DNA of 64,000 nucleotides, from assembly GCF_018687895.1 (NCBI RefSeq), contig NZ_CP061307.1, positions 1,881,948 through 1,945,947 on the forward strand, in the 5' to 3' direction. Position 1 is the stretch's first letter. The number at the start of each line of letters is the position of its first letter. The translations under genes were made by a program, and so were the position numbers. The notes beneath the pieces were generated by a model that was not told the DNA's origin, ran no database searches, and saw only the letters and a list, made by a program, of their open reading frames with translations. Source of the stretch: Polynucleobacter sp. JS-JIR-II-50 (lineage in GTDB: Bacteria; Pseudomonadota; Gammaproteobacteria; Burkholderiales; Burkholderiaceae). Shown piece after piece: positions 16,727 to 25,859 of this stretch.

Positions 16727-19700
16727 TAAACGAGGACCCTCTCAATACCACCTTGGTTGGCCTTGGCTACATAGTCCTGCATCCAGTCTTTACCAAGTAA
16801 CTTCTGAGCCATTTCAACAACAATGTAATCGGCTGTAGTGTCGCTATCTGCATCAAAACGTGAGAGGCCTTGTAAGCATGATGGGCAGCTAGTTAACACT
16901 TTGACTTCGCCAGTGAAATCATCTTTGCGCAATTCAGTCGCAGCTTTTTCCATCTCAATCTGTTTACGGAAACGCACTTGAGTAGAAATATCAGGACGTG
17001 TGACGGCCAACGTGCCAGATTCACCGCAGCAACGATCATTCTTCGCAATTGCTTTGCCATCTTCGAGCTGAATTAACTCATTCACCGTCTTCAGAGGGTC
17101 TTGTAACTTCATTGGGGAGTGACAAGGATCGTGATACATATACTTCACACCCGTTACGCCAGAGAGCTTCACGCCCTTCTCTGCCAAGAACTCATGAATA
17201 TCAATAATGCGGCAGCCAGGGAAAATCTGTTCGAACTGGTAGCCTGCTAACTGGTCATAGCAAGTGCCACAAGAAACAACCACGGTCTTGATATCTAAGT
17301 AATTAAGGGTATTGGCAACACGATGGAATAACACACGGTTATCCGTGATCATCTTCTCTGCTTTATCAAAGTCACCATTGCCACGCTGCGGGTAGCCGCA
17401 ACAGAGATAGCCTGGTGGCAGAACCGTTTGCACACCTACATTCCACAACATCGCTTGAGTAGCTAGGCCAACTTGAGAGAACAAACGCTCAGATCCACAA
17501 CCCGGGAAGTAAAACACTGCCTCAGTATCTGCAGAAGTTGTCTTAGGATCACGAATAATTGGAACGTAGTTGGCATCTTCAATATCCAACAAAGCACGCG
17601 CTGTTTTCTTAGGGAGATTGCCGGGCATCTTCTTGTTTACAAAGAAAATGACCTGTTCTTTAACGTTCGGCTTTCCTACTGTTGCGGGTGGATGGGCAGT
17701 TTGTTGTTTTGCAAACTTACGCAAGACATCATTGCCCAAACGCTGTAGCTTATAACCCCAACCAATCATGGTCTTGCGAGCGAGATTAATCGATTCTGGG
17801 CTAGTGGCATTCAAGAAGAACATGGATGCTGCTGTACCAGGATTGAAGCGCTGCTGTCCCATCTTACGCAAAAGATTACGCATATTCATGGTCACATCAC
17901 CAAAGTCGATATTGACTGGGCATGGAGTTAAGCACTTATGACAAACGGTGCAATGCGCCGCGACGTCATCGAACATTTCCCAATGACGAATCGAAACACC
18001 ACGTCGAGTTTGCTCTTCATATAGGAAGGCCTCAATCAATAGTGATGTTGCTAGGATTTTGTCTCGTGGGCTATAGAGCAAGTTTGCACGTGGTACATGG
18101 GTTGAGCAAACAGGCTTACATTTACCGCACCGTAAACAATCTTTTACGCTATCGGCAATCGCACCAATATCGCTTTGCTGCATGATGATCGACTCATGGC
18201 CCATCAAACCAAAGCTTGGCGTGTAGGCCATGCTCAGGTCAGCATGTGGCATCAACTTGCCTTTATTAAAGCGACCTTCTGGATCAACTCGATTCTTATA
18301 GCTGCGGAAATCTTTGAGTTCAGCTTCTGTTAAATACTCTAATTTAGTAATGCCAATACCATGCTCACCAGAAATCACGCCGTCTAATGAGCGGGCTAAT
18401 TTCATGATCCGATCTACGGCGCGATGCGCATCCTGCAACATCTCGTAGTCATCCGAGTTCACCGGAATATTGGTGTGAACGTTTCCGTCGCCAGCATGCA
18501 TGTGCAAGGCCACGAATACACGCTTACGCAAAATGTTTTTGTGAATTGCCTCTAACTCTGCCAGAATCGGCTCAAACGCCAAACCACCAAAGATGATGCG
18601 CAACTCTGAGCGTACTTCCTCTTTCCATGAAGCGCGCAAACTGTAATCCTGCAGACGCGGGAAATAAGAGTCCATCTCAATGAGCCACTCAGCCCAACGC
18701 CCACGTACCTTGGCGATGAGTTCTAAGGCTTGTTGAACACGATCGCCCAAGATTTCTGCTGTAGGAATCTCATACTCAGCATCACTTTTACCTAGCGGCA
18801 ATGCGCTCTTTTTCAAGAAAGTCTCAAGACCATCGAGTACTTGTAACTTATTCTTAAGAGAGAGCTCAATGTTGATGCGATCAATGCCGTCGGTGTACTC
18901 GCCCATACGTGGCAAAGGAATCACGACGTCTTCATTGATCTTGAAGGCATTGGTATGACGGGCAATCGCAGCCGTGCGGGCACGATCAAGCCAGAATTTC
19001 TTACGAGCTTCGGCGCTGACTGCAACAAAGCCTTCACCTACACGTAAGTTCGCCATACGCACTACTTCACTAGTCGCTGCAGCAACAGCCTCTTCATCAT
19101 CGCCAGCAATGTCGCCAATCAACACCATCTTCGGCAGGCTATTGCGCTTCGATTTAGTTGAATAACCCACTGCTCTTAAATAGCGATCGTCCAAGTGCTC
19201 GAGACCGGCCAAGATTGGACCACCTTGCTTGCTTAGGCCGTCTAAGTAAGCTTTGATCTCGACAATGCTTGGAATAGCTTCACGAGCTTGACCAAAAAAC
19301 TCTAAGCAAACAGTACGCATGAATTTTGGCATGCGATGTAATACCCAAGTTGCGCTAGTAATCAAACCATCGCAACCTTCTTTTTGCACGCCAGGTAAAC
19401 CTGATAAAAATTTATCAGTAACATCTTTACCCAAACCTTCTTTGCGGAAACGTCTACCTTCCACTTCTAATAATTCTGTTTTCAGAATGCGCTGACCCGG
19501 CTCGCTATTGCCATCAGACCAAGTCAGCTGAAAACGGACGGTTGCCACATCATGGATCTTGCCCATATTGTGTTCAAGGCGCTCGATATCTAACCAGTTG
19601 CCTTGCGGATCCACCATGCGCCAGCTAGCAAGATTGTCTAAAGCAGTTCCCCAAAGAACCGCCTTTTTACCGCCAGCATTCATGGCAATATTGCCACCAA

Positions 19701-20565
19701 TGCAGCTTGCATCAGCAGAAGTAGGATCAACCGCAAACACAAGACCAGCATGCTCTGCAGCATCAGATACGCGACGGGTCACAACGCCCGCACCAGTAAA
19801 GATGGTAGATACTTCGCGCTCTAACCCTGGTAGTTTTTTAGCTTTTACACTGCCAATATCTTGCAACTTCTCAGTGTTAATTACTGCAGACATTGCATAC
19901 AACGGAATAGCGCCGCCGGTATAGCCAGTACCCCCTCCACGAGGAATAATCGTCAAACCCAATTCAATACAAGCTTTTACTAAACCTGGAATTTCAGATT
20001 CGTAATCCGGCTTTAGAACAACCAACGGAAACTCTACGCGCCAGTCTGTTGCATCCGTAACGTGAGCGGCGCGAGACACGCCATCAAAACAAATATTATC
20101 TGCAGCGGTGTGGCGGCCTAACTCTTTACGAGCACGCTTACGAATCACTTCTACTTCTTTAAATCCGTTTTCGAAATTTTCGATTGCGCGATAAGCAGCA
20201 CTTAATAGAATTTCTACTTGGTCGGCAGAATCGCCACTATTGCGCTTCTTGACTTCGCCCAAGCGATGCCAGAGTGCATCGATTAATTGTTTACGGCGAT
20301 GGGGGCTATCCAACAAATCATCTTGCAAAAAAGGATTGCGCTGAACCACCCAAATATCACCCAGAATTTCAAACAACATGCGAGCGGAACGGCCTGTGCG
20401 GCGAACGCCGCGCAAGTTATTGAGAACGCGCCATGACTCCTCGCCCAATAAGCGAATAACAATCTCTCGATCGGAAAAGGAGGTGTAGTTGTAGGGAATT
20501 TCGCGAAGACGGGGGGAGCCCGCCTCAGCATCCAACAACTGGTTCAAAGCTAATGGTGCGTTCAT
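16726..20565 (-). CDS. Large FAD-linked oxidase / 4Fe-4S / CCG-domain fusion dehydrogenase
   Basis: The 1279-residue protein joins four parts. An N-terminal region of about 160 residues is family-specific. A VAO-type FAD-binding domain (about 180-330) has [12 protein letters not shown] at 208, followed by an FAD-oxidase C domain. Two 4Fe-4S clusters are signalled by [11 protein letters not shown] near 808 and [12 protein letters not shown] near 870. Two CCG domains ([14 protein letters not shown]) lie at about 1070-1240. This is the GlcD plus GlcF architecture in one chain, so it probably oxidises a 2-hydroxy acid such as D-lactate or glycolate and passes electrons to the membrane. The substrate is unknown. 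It is divergent from ilvA. Confidence 0.85.
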   Translation of the reverse strand: MNAPLALNQLLDAEAGSPRLREIPYNYTSFSDREIVIRLLGEESWRVLNNLRGVRRTGRSARMLFEILGDIWVVQRNPFLQDDLLDSPHRRKQLIDALWHRLGEVKKRNSGDSADQVEILLSAAYRAIENFENGFKEVEVIRKRARKELGRHTAADNICFDGVSRAAHVTDATDWRVEFPLVVLKPDYESEIPGLVKACIELGLTIIPRGGGTGYTGGAIPLYAMSAVINTEKLQDIGSVKAKKLPGLEREVSTIFTGAGVVTRRVSDAAEHAGLVFAVDPTSADASCIGGNIAMNAGGKKAVLWGTALDNLASWRMVDPQGNWLDIERLEHNMGKIHDVATVRFQLTWSDGNSEPGQRILKTELLEVEGRRFRKEGLGKDVTDKFLSGLPGVQKEGCDGLITSATWVLHRMPKFMRTVCLEFFGQAREAIPSIVEIKAYLDGLSKQGGPILAGLEHLDDRYLRAVGYSTKSKRNSLPKMVLIGDIAGDDEEAVAAATSEVVRMANLRVGEGFVAVSAEARKKFWLDRARTAAIARHTNAFKINEDVVIPLPRMGEYTDGIDRINIELSLKNKLQVLDGLETFLKKSALPLGKSDAEYEIPTAEILGDRVQQALELIAKVRGRWAEWLIEMDSYFPRLQDYSLRASWKEEVRSELRIIFGGLAFEPILAELEAIHKNILRKRVFVALHMHAGDGNVHTNIPVNSDDYEMLQDAHRAVDRIMKLARSLDGVISGEHGIGITKLEYLTEAELKDFRSYKNRVDPEGRFNKGKLMPHADLSMAYTPSFGLMGHESIIMQQSDIGAIADSVKDCLRCGKCKPVCSTHVPRANLLYSPRDKILATSLLIEAFLYEEQTRRGVSIRHWEMFDDVAAHCTVCHKCLTPCPVNIDFGDVTMNMRNLLRKMGQQRFNPGTAASMFFLNATSPESINLARKTMIGWGYKLQRLGNDVLRKFAKQQTAHPPATVGKPNVKEQVIFFVNKKMPGNLPKKTARALLDIEDANYVPIIRDPKTTSADTEAVFYFPGCGSERLFSQVGLATQAMLWNVGVQTVLPPGYLCCGYPQRGNGDFDKAEKMITDNRVLFHRVANTLNYLDIKTVVVSCGTCYDQLAGYQFEQIFPGCRIIDIHEFLAEKGVKLSGVTGVKYMYHDPCHSPMKLQDPLKTVNELIQLEDGKAIAKNDRCCGESGTLAVTRPDISTQVRFRKQIEMEKAATELRKDDFTGEVKVLTSCPSCLQGLSRFDADSDTTADYIVVEMAQKLLGKDWMQDYVAKANQGGIERVLV

Positions 20566-20687
20566 AGCGACATATTTGATAAATAAGCATTTTAATTGAG
20601 TGAACCTGATAGTGGCAGGATTCCGAGAAAGTTGCTCCCCAAAGGGATAAACCCTTGCAAATCTAAGGGCTTAGGAGCCATCCGTGG

Positions 20688-20693
20688 TACGCT
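20688..20693 (+). promoter_or_regulatory. -10-like hexamer six bases before the ilvA ATG
   Basis: TACGCT is followed by six bases and then ATG at 20700. No ribosome binding site is visible at the usual distance, and no good -35 is seen. The spacing suggests a leaderless message. Confidence 0.4.
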
Positions 20694-20699
20694 CATCGG

Positions 20700-22220
20700 A
20701 TGGCAACGAACTATTTAAAGAAAATTTTATCGGCTCGCGTCTATGACGTAGCCAGAGAAACCGAACTTCAGCTCGCCCCAGAACTGACTAAGCGTTTGGG
20801 CAACCAGGTCTTACTCAAAAGAGAAGATAACCAGCCGGTTTTCTCCTTCAAACTCCGTGGCGCCTATAACAAAATGGCCCATTTGCCCCCAGAAGCCTTA
20901 AAACGCGGAGTTATTGCGGCTTCCGCAGGCAATCATGCCCAGGGTGTAGCCCTATCGGCAGCCAAAATGAAGTGTAAAGCCGTCATCGTGATGCCAGTGA
21001 CCACTCCGAGCGTCAAAATTGATGCAGTTAAGGCGAGAGGCGGATCTTGGGTAGAAATCATCCTTCACGGTGAATCCTATAGTGACGCCTTTAAACATTC
21101 TGAGATTCTCGGCAAAAAACGGGGCTTAACTTTTGTCCATCCTTTTGATGATCCTGATGTCATCGCGGGCCAAGGAACGATTGCCCACGAAATTTTTACC
21201 CAATACGAAAAACCCATCGATGCAGTATTTGTCGCGATAGGTGGTGGTGGCCTAATCTCCGGTATTGGTGAATACATCAAAGCCGTTAGCCCCAAAACAA
21301 AAGTGATCGGCGTTCAAGCCGCTGACTCAGACGCCATGAGGCAATCACTCAAAGCGAATAAACGCATTGAGATGAAAGACGTTGGCTTGTTCTCAGACGG
21401 CACTGCAGTGAAATTAGTTGGCAAAGAAACATTTCGTATTTGCAAGAAAGTGGTAGACGAAATTGTCACCGTCGACACAGATGAAATCTGTGCAGCTATT
21501 AATGATGTGTTTACTGACACCCGCAGCATTCTTGAGCCCGCTGGCGCACTCGCCATTGCAGGCATGAAGAAGTATGTCGAGAAAAAGCGCATCAAGAAGA
21601 AAACCTTAGTGGCTGTGGCTTGTGGGGCCAACATGAACTTTAGCCGTCTACGCTTTGTGGCTGAACGCGCAGACGTTGGTGAGTTCCGCGAAGCGGTATT
21701 TGCAGTCACTATCCCTGAAGAGCGTGGTTCCTTTAAACGCTTCTGCGAATTACTCGGCAAACGTAACGTCACCGAATTTAACTATCGTATTGGCGATCAA
21801 AGTGAAGCCCATATTTTTGTTGGTATCAGCACACAAAAATCCGGTGATAGCGAAGCGATTGCAAAGCATTTCCGAAAAGCCAAGTTTGCAACCATTGATC
21901 TCACGCATGATGAGCTAGCAAAATCACATTTACGCCATATGGTTGGAGGGCACTCAGCGCTGGCTAAAGATGAATTGCTCTATCGCTTTGAGTTCCCAGA
22001 GCGGCCAGGCGCTTTGATGAAGTTTTTAACCAGCATGGCTCCCAACTGGAATATCAGCCTGTTCCATTACCGCAATCATGGAGCCGACTATGGCCGCATT
22101 CTGATTGGCATTCAGGTGCCCAAGAATGAGCAGAAGAAATTCCAAAGCTTCTTGGCAACCCTAGGCTACCCACACTGGGATGAGACTAACAATCCCGCCT
22201 ATCGTCTTTTCCTGAAATAA
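20700..22220 (+). CDS. ilvA: Threonine deaminase, biosynthetic (two ACT domains)
   Basis: IlvA converts threonine to 2-oxobutyrate, the first step of isoleucine synthesis, and uses PLP. The PLP lysine is K51 in FSFKLRGAYNKM, the phosphate loop is GGGGLISG near residue 180, and two C-terminal ACT-like regulatory domains (about 330-500) include YRFEFPERPGALMKFL. These domains usually give isoleucine and valine control. The length of 506 residues is normal. It starts an operon with the 5'-nucleotidase gene 12 bases downstream. Confidence 0.96.
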   Translation: MATNYLKKILSARVYDVARETELQLAPELTKRLGNQVLLKREDNQPVFSFKLRGAYNKMAHLPPEALKRGVIAASAGNHAQGVALSAAKMKCKAVIVMPVTTPSVKIDAVKARGGSWVEIILHGESYSDAFKHSEILGKKRGLTFVHPFDDPDVIAGQGTIAHEIFTQYEKPIDAVFVAIGGGGLISGIGEYIKAVSPKTKVIGVQAADSDAMRQSLKANKRIEMKDVGLFSDGTAVKLVGKETFRICKKVVDEIVTVDTDEICAAINDVFTDTRSILEPAGALAIAGMKKYVEKKRIKKKTLVAVACGANMNFSRLRFVAERADVGEFREAVFAVTIPEERGSFKRFCELLGKRNVTEFNYRIGDQSEAHIFVGISTQKSGDSEAIAKHFRKAKFATIDLTHDELAKSHLRHMVGGHSALAKDELLYRFEFPERPGALMKFLTSMAPNWNISLFHYRNHGADYGRILIGIQVPKNEQKKFQSFLATLGYPHWDETNNPAYRLFLK

Positions 22221-22232
22221 GCCCAACTTCAA

Positions 22233-23141
22233 ATGTCATACACACTCACCGGAAAACTCGTCGTCGCAATCTCTTCGCGCGCCCTGTTTGATTTCGAGGA
22301 AGAAAATCGCATCTTCGAATCAACCGATGACAGTGCTTATATGAAGTTGCAGCTAGAGCGCCTGAGTGAGGCTGCTCAAAAAGGGGTAGCCTTCCCACTA
22401 GTCAAAAAACTCCTCGCCTTTAATGATGAGGGTGAGCAACGTGTCGAAGTAGTCATTCTTTCTCGCAACGATCCAGTCAGCGGCCTGCGCGTATTCCGCT
22501 CAGCCGAGCATCATGGTCTACATCTTGAACGTGGCGTATTTACAAGAGGTAGGCCTCCGTATCATTACTTGCGCTCTCTGCATGCCAACCTCTTCTTGTC
22601 CGCAAATGAGGATGATGTGAGAGCAACGATTGATGCAGGCTTTCCTGCCGCTCGTGTATATCCAGAGTCCAGCAAAACCGCTGAGTCTCATCCCAATGAA
22701 ATCCGCATCGCATTTGACGGAGACGCTGTCCTTTTTTCTGATGAAGCCGAACAAGTCTTCCAGAAAAAAGGTCTTGAAGCCTTTGTGGACCACGAAAGCA
22801 AGAAGGTCGACATTCCCTTGCCTCCCGGCCCATTCAAGCCCTTGCTAGAGGCCTTACATAGACTGCAACGCTCCACTAGTGAAAACGGTATGCGCATTCG
22901 TACTGCATTAGTAACAGCACGCTCTGCACCCGCCCATGAACGAGCCATTCGCACACTGATGGCCTGGGGTATTGATGTAGATGAAGCAATGTTCTTAGGC
23001 GGCCTCTCGAAGAGCGAGTTTTTGCGAGAATTCGAACCAGACTTTTTCTTTGATGATCAAACCGGTCATTGCCAATCAGCAGCCTCCGTTGCGCCAACAG
23101 GTCATGTTGTATCCGGCGTATCGAACAAGCCTAAAAGCTAA
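22233..23141 (+). CDS. Cytosolic 5'-nucleotidase, cN-I family
   Basis: The 302-residue protein shows VVAISSRALFDFEEENRIF at the start, VVILSRNDPVSGLRVFRSAEHH, IRIAFDGDAVLFSDEAE as the HAD-type aspartate motif near residue 155, and FFFDDQTGHC at the end. These match the bacterial relatives of cytosolic 5'-nucleotidase I, which dephosphorylates nucleoside monophosphates. The precise nucleotide is not known. It is cotranscribed behind ilvA and before queF. Confidence 0.87.
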   Translation: MSYTLTGKLVVAISSRALFDFEEENRIFESTDDSAYMKLQLERLSEAAQKGVAFPLVKKLLAFNDEGEQRVEVVILSRNDPVSGLRVFRSAEHHGLHLERGVFTRGRPPYHYLRSLHANLFLSANEDDVRATIDAGFPAARVYPESSKTAESHPNEIRIAFDGDAVLFSDEAEQVFQKKGLEAFVDHESKKVDIPLPPGPFKPLLEALHRLQRSTSENGMRIRTALVTARSAPAHERAIRTLMAWGIDVDEAMFLGGLSKSEFLREFEPDFFFDDQTGHCQSAASVAPTGHVVSGVSNKPKS

Positions 23142-23180
23142 AAATATAACGAGTCAAAACGAAAAGAAATAAAGTCATTC

Positions 23181-24008
23181 ATGGCAACAATCCCACTTGG
23201 ACAATCAACGCAATATCCAGATCAATATGATCCGAGTGTGTTGTTTCCCATCCCCAGATCTGAGAACAGAAAGAAGTTGGGCTTTAAAGAAGATCAAGCC
23301 CTACCCTTTGTAGGTGTTGATATTTGGAATGCCTTTGAACTAAGCTGGCTCAATCAAAAGGGTAAGCCACAAATTGCTTTGGCAGAGTTTCAGATTCCCG
23401 CAGACTCACCGAACATGATTGAGTCCAAGTCATTCAAGCTGTATCTCAACAGTCTTAACAGTGCACGCTTTGAGGATGAGAATGAAGTTAAAGAGCGGCT
23501 CATTCACGACTTATCTGCAGTTGCTGGCAGCAAGATCACCACCCGCATCAACCCAACAGAAGTAGTCTCTAAAAAGGGGATGCAAGAAATGGGTGGCATT
23601 TTGATGGATCGGCTCGATATCGAGATTGATCCAAACCTGCCAGCAGACCCAAGCTTACTGGGCGTTAATGAATCGTTTGGTCCAATAGAGCAGTGTCTTG
23701 TCTCGCACCTTCTTAAGTCTAATTGCCCAGTAACCGGTCAGCCAGATTGGGCAAGCGTACAGATTCGCTATCAAGGACGTCCAATTTTGGAAGAAGGTTT
23801 ATTACGCTACCTCATTGGCTTTAGGCAGTTAGGTGAGTTCCACGAGCATTGCGTGGAAACCATCTTTACTGATATCAAGCGTCAGTGCAAACCGGAGAAG
23901 CTATCCGTATATGCGCGCTACACACGACGCGGCGGCTTAGATATCAATCCTTTCCGTACTGATCACAATTCACCCTGGCCAGATAACATTCGGCACGCAA
24001 GACAGTAG
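23181..24008 (+). CDS. queF: NADPH-dependent 7-cyano-7-deazaguanine reductase
   Basis: QueF reduces preQ0 to preQ1 in queuosine synthesis. The 275-residue, two-domain form is present. The catalytic cysteine is in KSNCPVTGQPDW near residue 183, the nearby aspartate and FHEHCVE lie downstream, and the C-terminal RRGGLDINPFRT is conserved. It is separated from the nucleotidase gene by 39 bases and converges on ssb across a strong bidirectional terminator. Confidence 0.96.
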   Translation: MATIPLGQSTQYPDQYDPSVLFPIPRSENRKKLGFKEDQALPFVGVDIWNAFELSWLNQKGKPQIALAEFQIPADSPNMIESKSFKLYLNSLNSARFEDENEVKERLIHDLSAVAGSKITTRINPTEVVSKKGMQEMGGILMDRLDIEIDPNLPADPSLLGVNESFGPIEQCLVSHLLKSNCPVTGQPDWASVQIRYQGRPILEEGLLRYLIGFRQLGEFHEHCVETIFTDIKRQCKPEKLSVYARYTRRGGLDINPFRTDHNSPWPDNIRHARQ

Positions 24009-24030
24009 ATTTATTGAAATGCAGGCGAAT

Positions 24031-24066
24031 AAAAACCCCTTGTAGGAAATCCTAGAAGGGGTTTTT
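24031..24066. terminator. Bidirectional terminator between queF and ssb
   Basis: AAAAACCCCTT pairs with AAGGGGTTTTT and an inner TAGG pairs with CCTA. A and T tracts on both sides allow termination in both directions. Confidence 0.85.
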
Positions 24067-24101
24067 GCTATTACGGTAATTACCGCACTAGTTGCAATTA
24101 C

Positions 24102-24557
24102 TTAAAACGGAATATCGTCGTCCATCGCACCCAATGATGCAGCATTTGATGCTGCTGGAGCAGACTGCTCAGCCGGCTTTGAACGGCTATAGCTCTCGCC
24201 ACCATCACCACTTCCGCCTACTGGCTTGCCACCAAGCATTTGCATTGTTTCTGCAACGATCTCTGTGGAATACTTTTCTTGGCCACTAGCGTCAGTCCAT
24301 TTGCGTGTACGCAAACGACCTTCAACATAAACCTGTGAACCTTTTTTAAGGTACTGACCAGCGATTTCTGCAAGCTTGCCAAAGAATGCAACACGGTGCC
24401 ATTCTGTGGTTTCTTTCATTTCGTTAGTTTGTTTGTCTTTGTAGCGATCAGATGTTGCTACTGAGATGTTTGTCACTGCGTCGCCGCTTGGCATGTAACG
24501 CGTCTCTGGATCACGTCCTACGTTACCTACGATGATGACCTTATTTACCGAAGCCAT
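24102..24557 (-). CDS. ssb: Single-stranded DNA-binding protein
   Basis: SSB coats single-stranded DNA in replication and repair. The OB fold starts [40 protein letters not shown], and the acidic tip MDDDIPF at the C-terminus binds partner proteins. The length is 151 residues. The strong ribosome binding site GGGAG lies before the ATG. It follows an MFS gene on the same strand with an 80-base gap. Confidence 0.97.
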   Translation of the reverse strand: MASVNKVIIVGNVGRDPETRYMPSGDAVTNISVATSDRYKDKQTNEMKETTEWHRVAFFGKLAEIAGQYLKKGSQVYVEGRLRTRKWTDASGQEKYSTEIVAETMQMLGGKPVGGSGDGGESYSRSKPAEQSAPAASNAASLGAMDDDIPF

Positions 24558-24637
24558 GTTGTCTCCCGAAGAAAAATACTGCTGTTATTAATACTAAAAA
24601 TAAACTGCTCGCTTTAATTTAATCCATGAAGCTGCGG

Positions 24638-25822
24638 TTATGTCGTTGTGCTTACATCCTTGGAATCTGTTGCTCTCGTTGGCATTTCACCCATCGACCA
24701 AGCAATTATAAGCCAGCAAACCAGGAGTGCTGCACCCATGGCAAAGACCGATAAATCGCCATGGCTATCCATCAAATAGCCCCCAATGACTGCTCCTGAG
24801 AACAAGCCAATGGATTGCGTGGTGTTGTAAACACCTAATGCGGTACCTTTAGATTCTTTAGCAAAACGAGACACCAAAGAAGGTTGTAAGGCTTCGAGCA
24901 GATTGAAGCCTACAAAATAAACTAGTAGAGCAGTTGCAATTGTCATGACTGAATTTGCTTGTGTAAAGATTAACTCTGCAATAAATAGCAAAACAATCGC
25001 GACTAACAAAATGGTTCTCAACTTCTGCTTCTTTTCACCATAAATAATTGCGGGAGCCATGAAGAAAAATGACAGCAACACTACTGGAAGATAAATTTCC
25101 CAGTGTGAAGAAAGTGGTAATCCTGCCTGCACTAATAATCTAGGAACTACCAAGAACATGGCGACTTGAGTTGCATGCAATACAAACACACCAAGATTCA
25201 AACGCATCAACTCTGGACGAAAGAAAACCTCTTTCAATGAAGCCTGTTGAACTTTCGCTTCAGGCTTGCTCGTTGGCAAAACGTAATAAGTCACAAACAT
25301 CGCAATCACACCCAAGACTGCTAGAACGATAAAAATTCCACTCAGACTAATCGCTCGATAAATCGGGGCGGCAATGACCAAAGACAAAGCAAACGAGAGG
25401 GCAATACTGCCGCCAACCAATGCCATGGCTCGCGTGCGAACCTGCTCACGAGTCAAATCCGCTACCCAGGCAGAAATTGCTGCCGAGACAGCTCCAGCGC
25501 CCATAATCCCGCGGCCAATCGCAATCCAAAGCAAATCATCTTTGGCAGCACAAATTAAGGCTCCAGCTACAAACAGGGATAAACCCCATAAAACGACGGG
25601 TTTACGGCCAATTCGGTCCGATAAACGGCCTAAAGGGATGTAAAAACAGGCCTGAACAATATTGAAGATTCCGAGGGTCAAACCGACCCAAAGTGCGTGC
25701 TCACCACCCGGCAAGCCGCGCGCATGGAGGCTAAAGATGGGCAATAGCAAGAAGAGGCCCAGCATACGGAGGCCAAAAATGCCTGCTAAGGCCAGAGTGG
25801 AGCGAAGTTCAGAAGGATTCAT
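24638..25822 (-). CDS. Major facilitator superfamily transporter
   Basis: The 394-residue protein has about 12 hydrophobic segments. The loop 2-3 motif GRLSDRIGRKPVVLWGL (about 64-80) is the MFS signature. The N-terminal half, with LRMLGLFLLLPIFSLHARGLPGG, resembles drug-efflux type transporters in the DHA1 group. The substrate is unknown. It is divergent from uvrA across 37 bases. TATAGC lies eight bases before the ATG on the minus strand. Confidence 0.85.
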   Translation of the reverse strand: MNPSELRSTLALAGIFGLRMLGLFLLLPIFSLHARGLPGGEHALWVGLTLGIFNIVQACFYIPLGRLSDRIGRKPVVLWGLSLFVAGALICAAKDDLLWIAIGRGIMGAGAVSAAISAWVADLTREQVRTRAMALVGGSIALSFALSLVIAAPIYRAISLSGIFIVLAVLGVIAMFVTYYVLPTSKPEAKVQQASLKEVFFRPELMRLNLGVFVLHATQVAMFLVVPRLLVQAGLPLSSHWEIYLPVVLLSFFFMAPAIIYGEKKQKLRTILLVAIVLLFIAELIFTQANSVMTIATALLVYFVGFNLLEALQPSLVSRFAKESKGTALGVYNTTQSIGLFSGAVIGGYLMDSHGDLSVFAMGAALLVCWLIIAWSMGEMPTRATDSKDVSTTT

Positions 25823-25830
25823 GGGAAAGA

Positions 25831-25851
25831 GCTATATTAACAAGTTACGCT
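25831..25851. promoter_or_regulatory. Paired -10-like hexamers between the MFS gene and uvrA
   Basis: On the minus strand TATAGC (25836-25831) is eight bases before the MFS ATG. On the plus strand TACGCT (25846-25851) is eight bases before the uvrA ATG. The whole gap is 37 bp. No LexA-like box is seen. Confidence 0.35.
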
Positions 25852-25859
25852 AAAAAATC

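Noticed and set aside
20566..20699. Attenuator or riboswitch before ilvA
   Set aside because: No terminator hairpin or leader peptide rich in branched-chain codons is visible. The apparent promoter is directly at the start codon.
25823..25859. LexA/SOS box before uvrA
   Set aside because: The 37-base gap contains no CTGT-N8-ACAG pattern or close variant.
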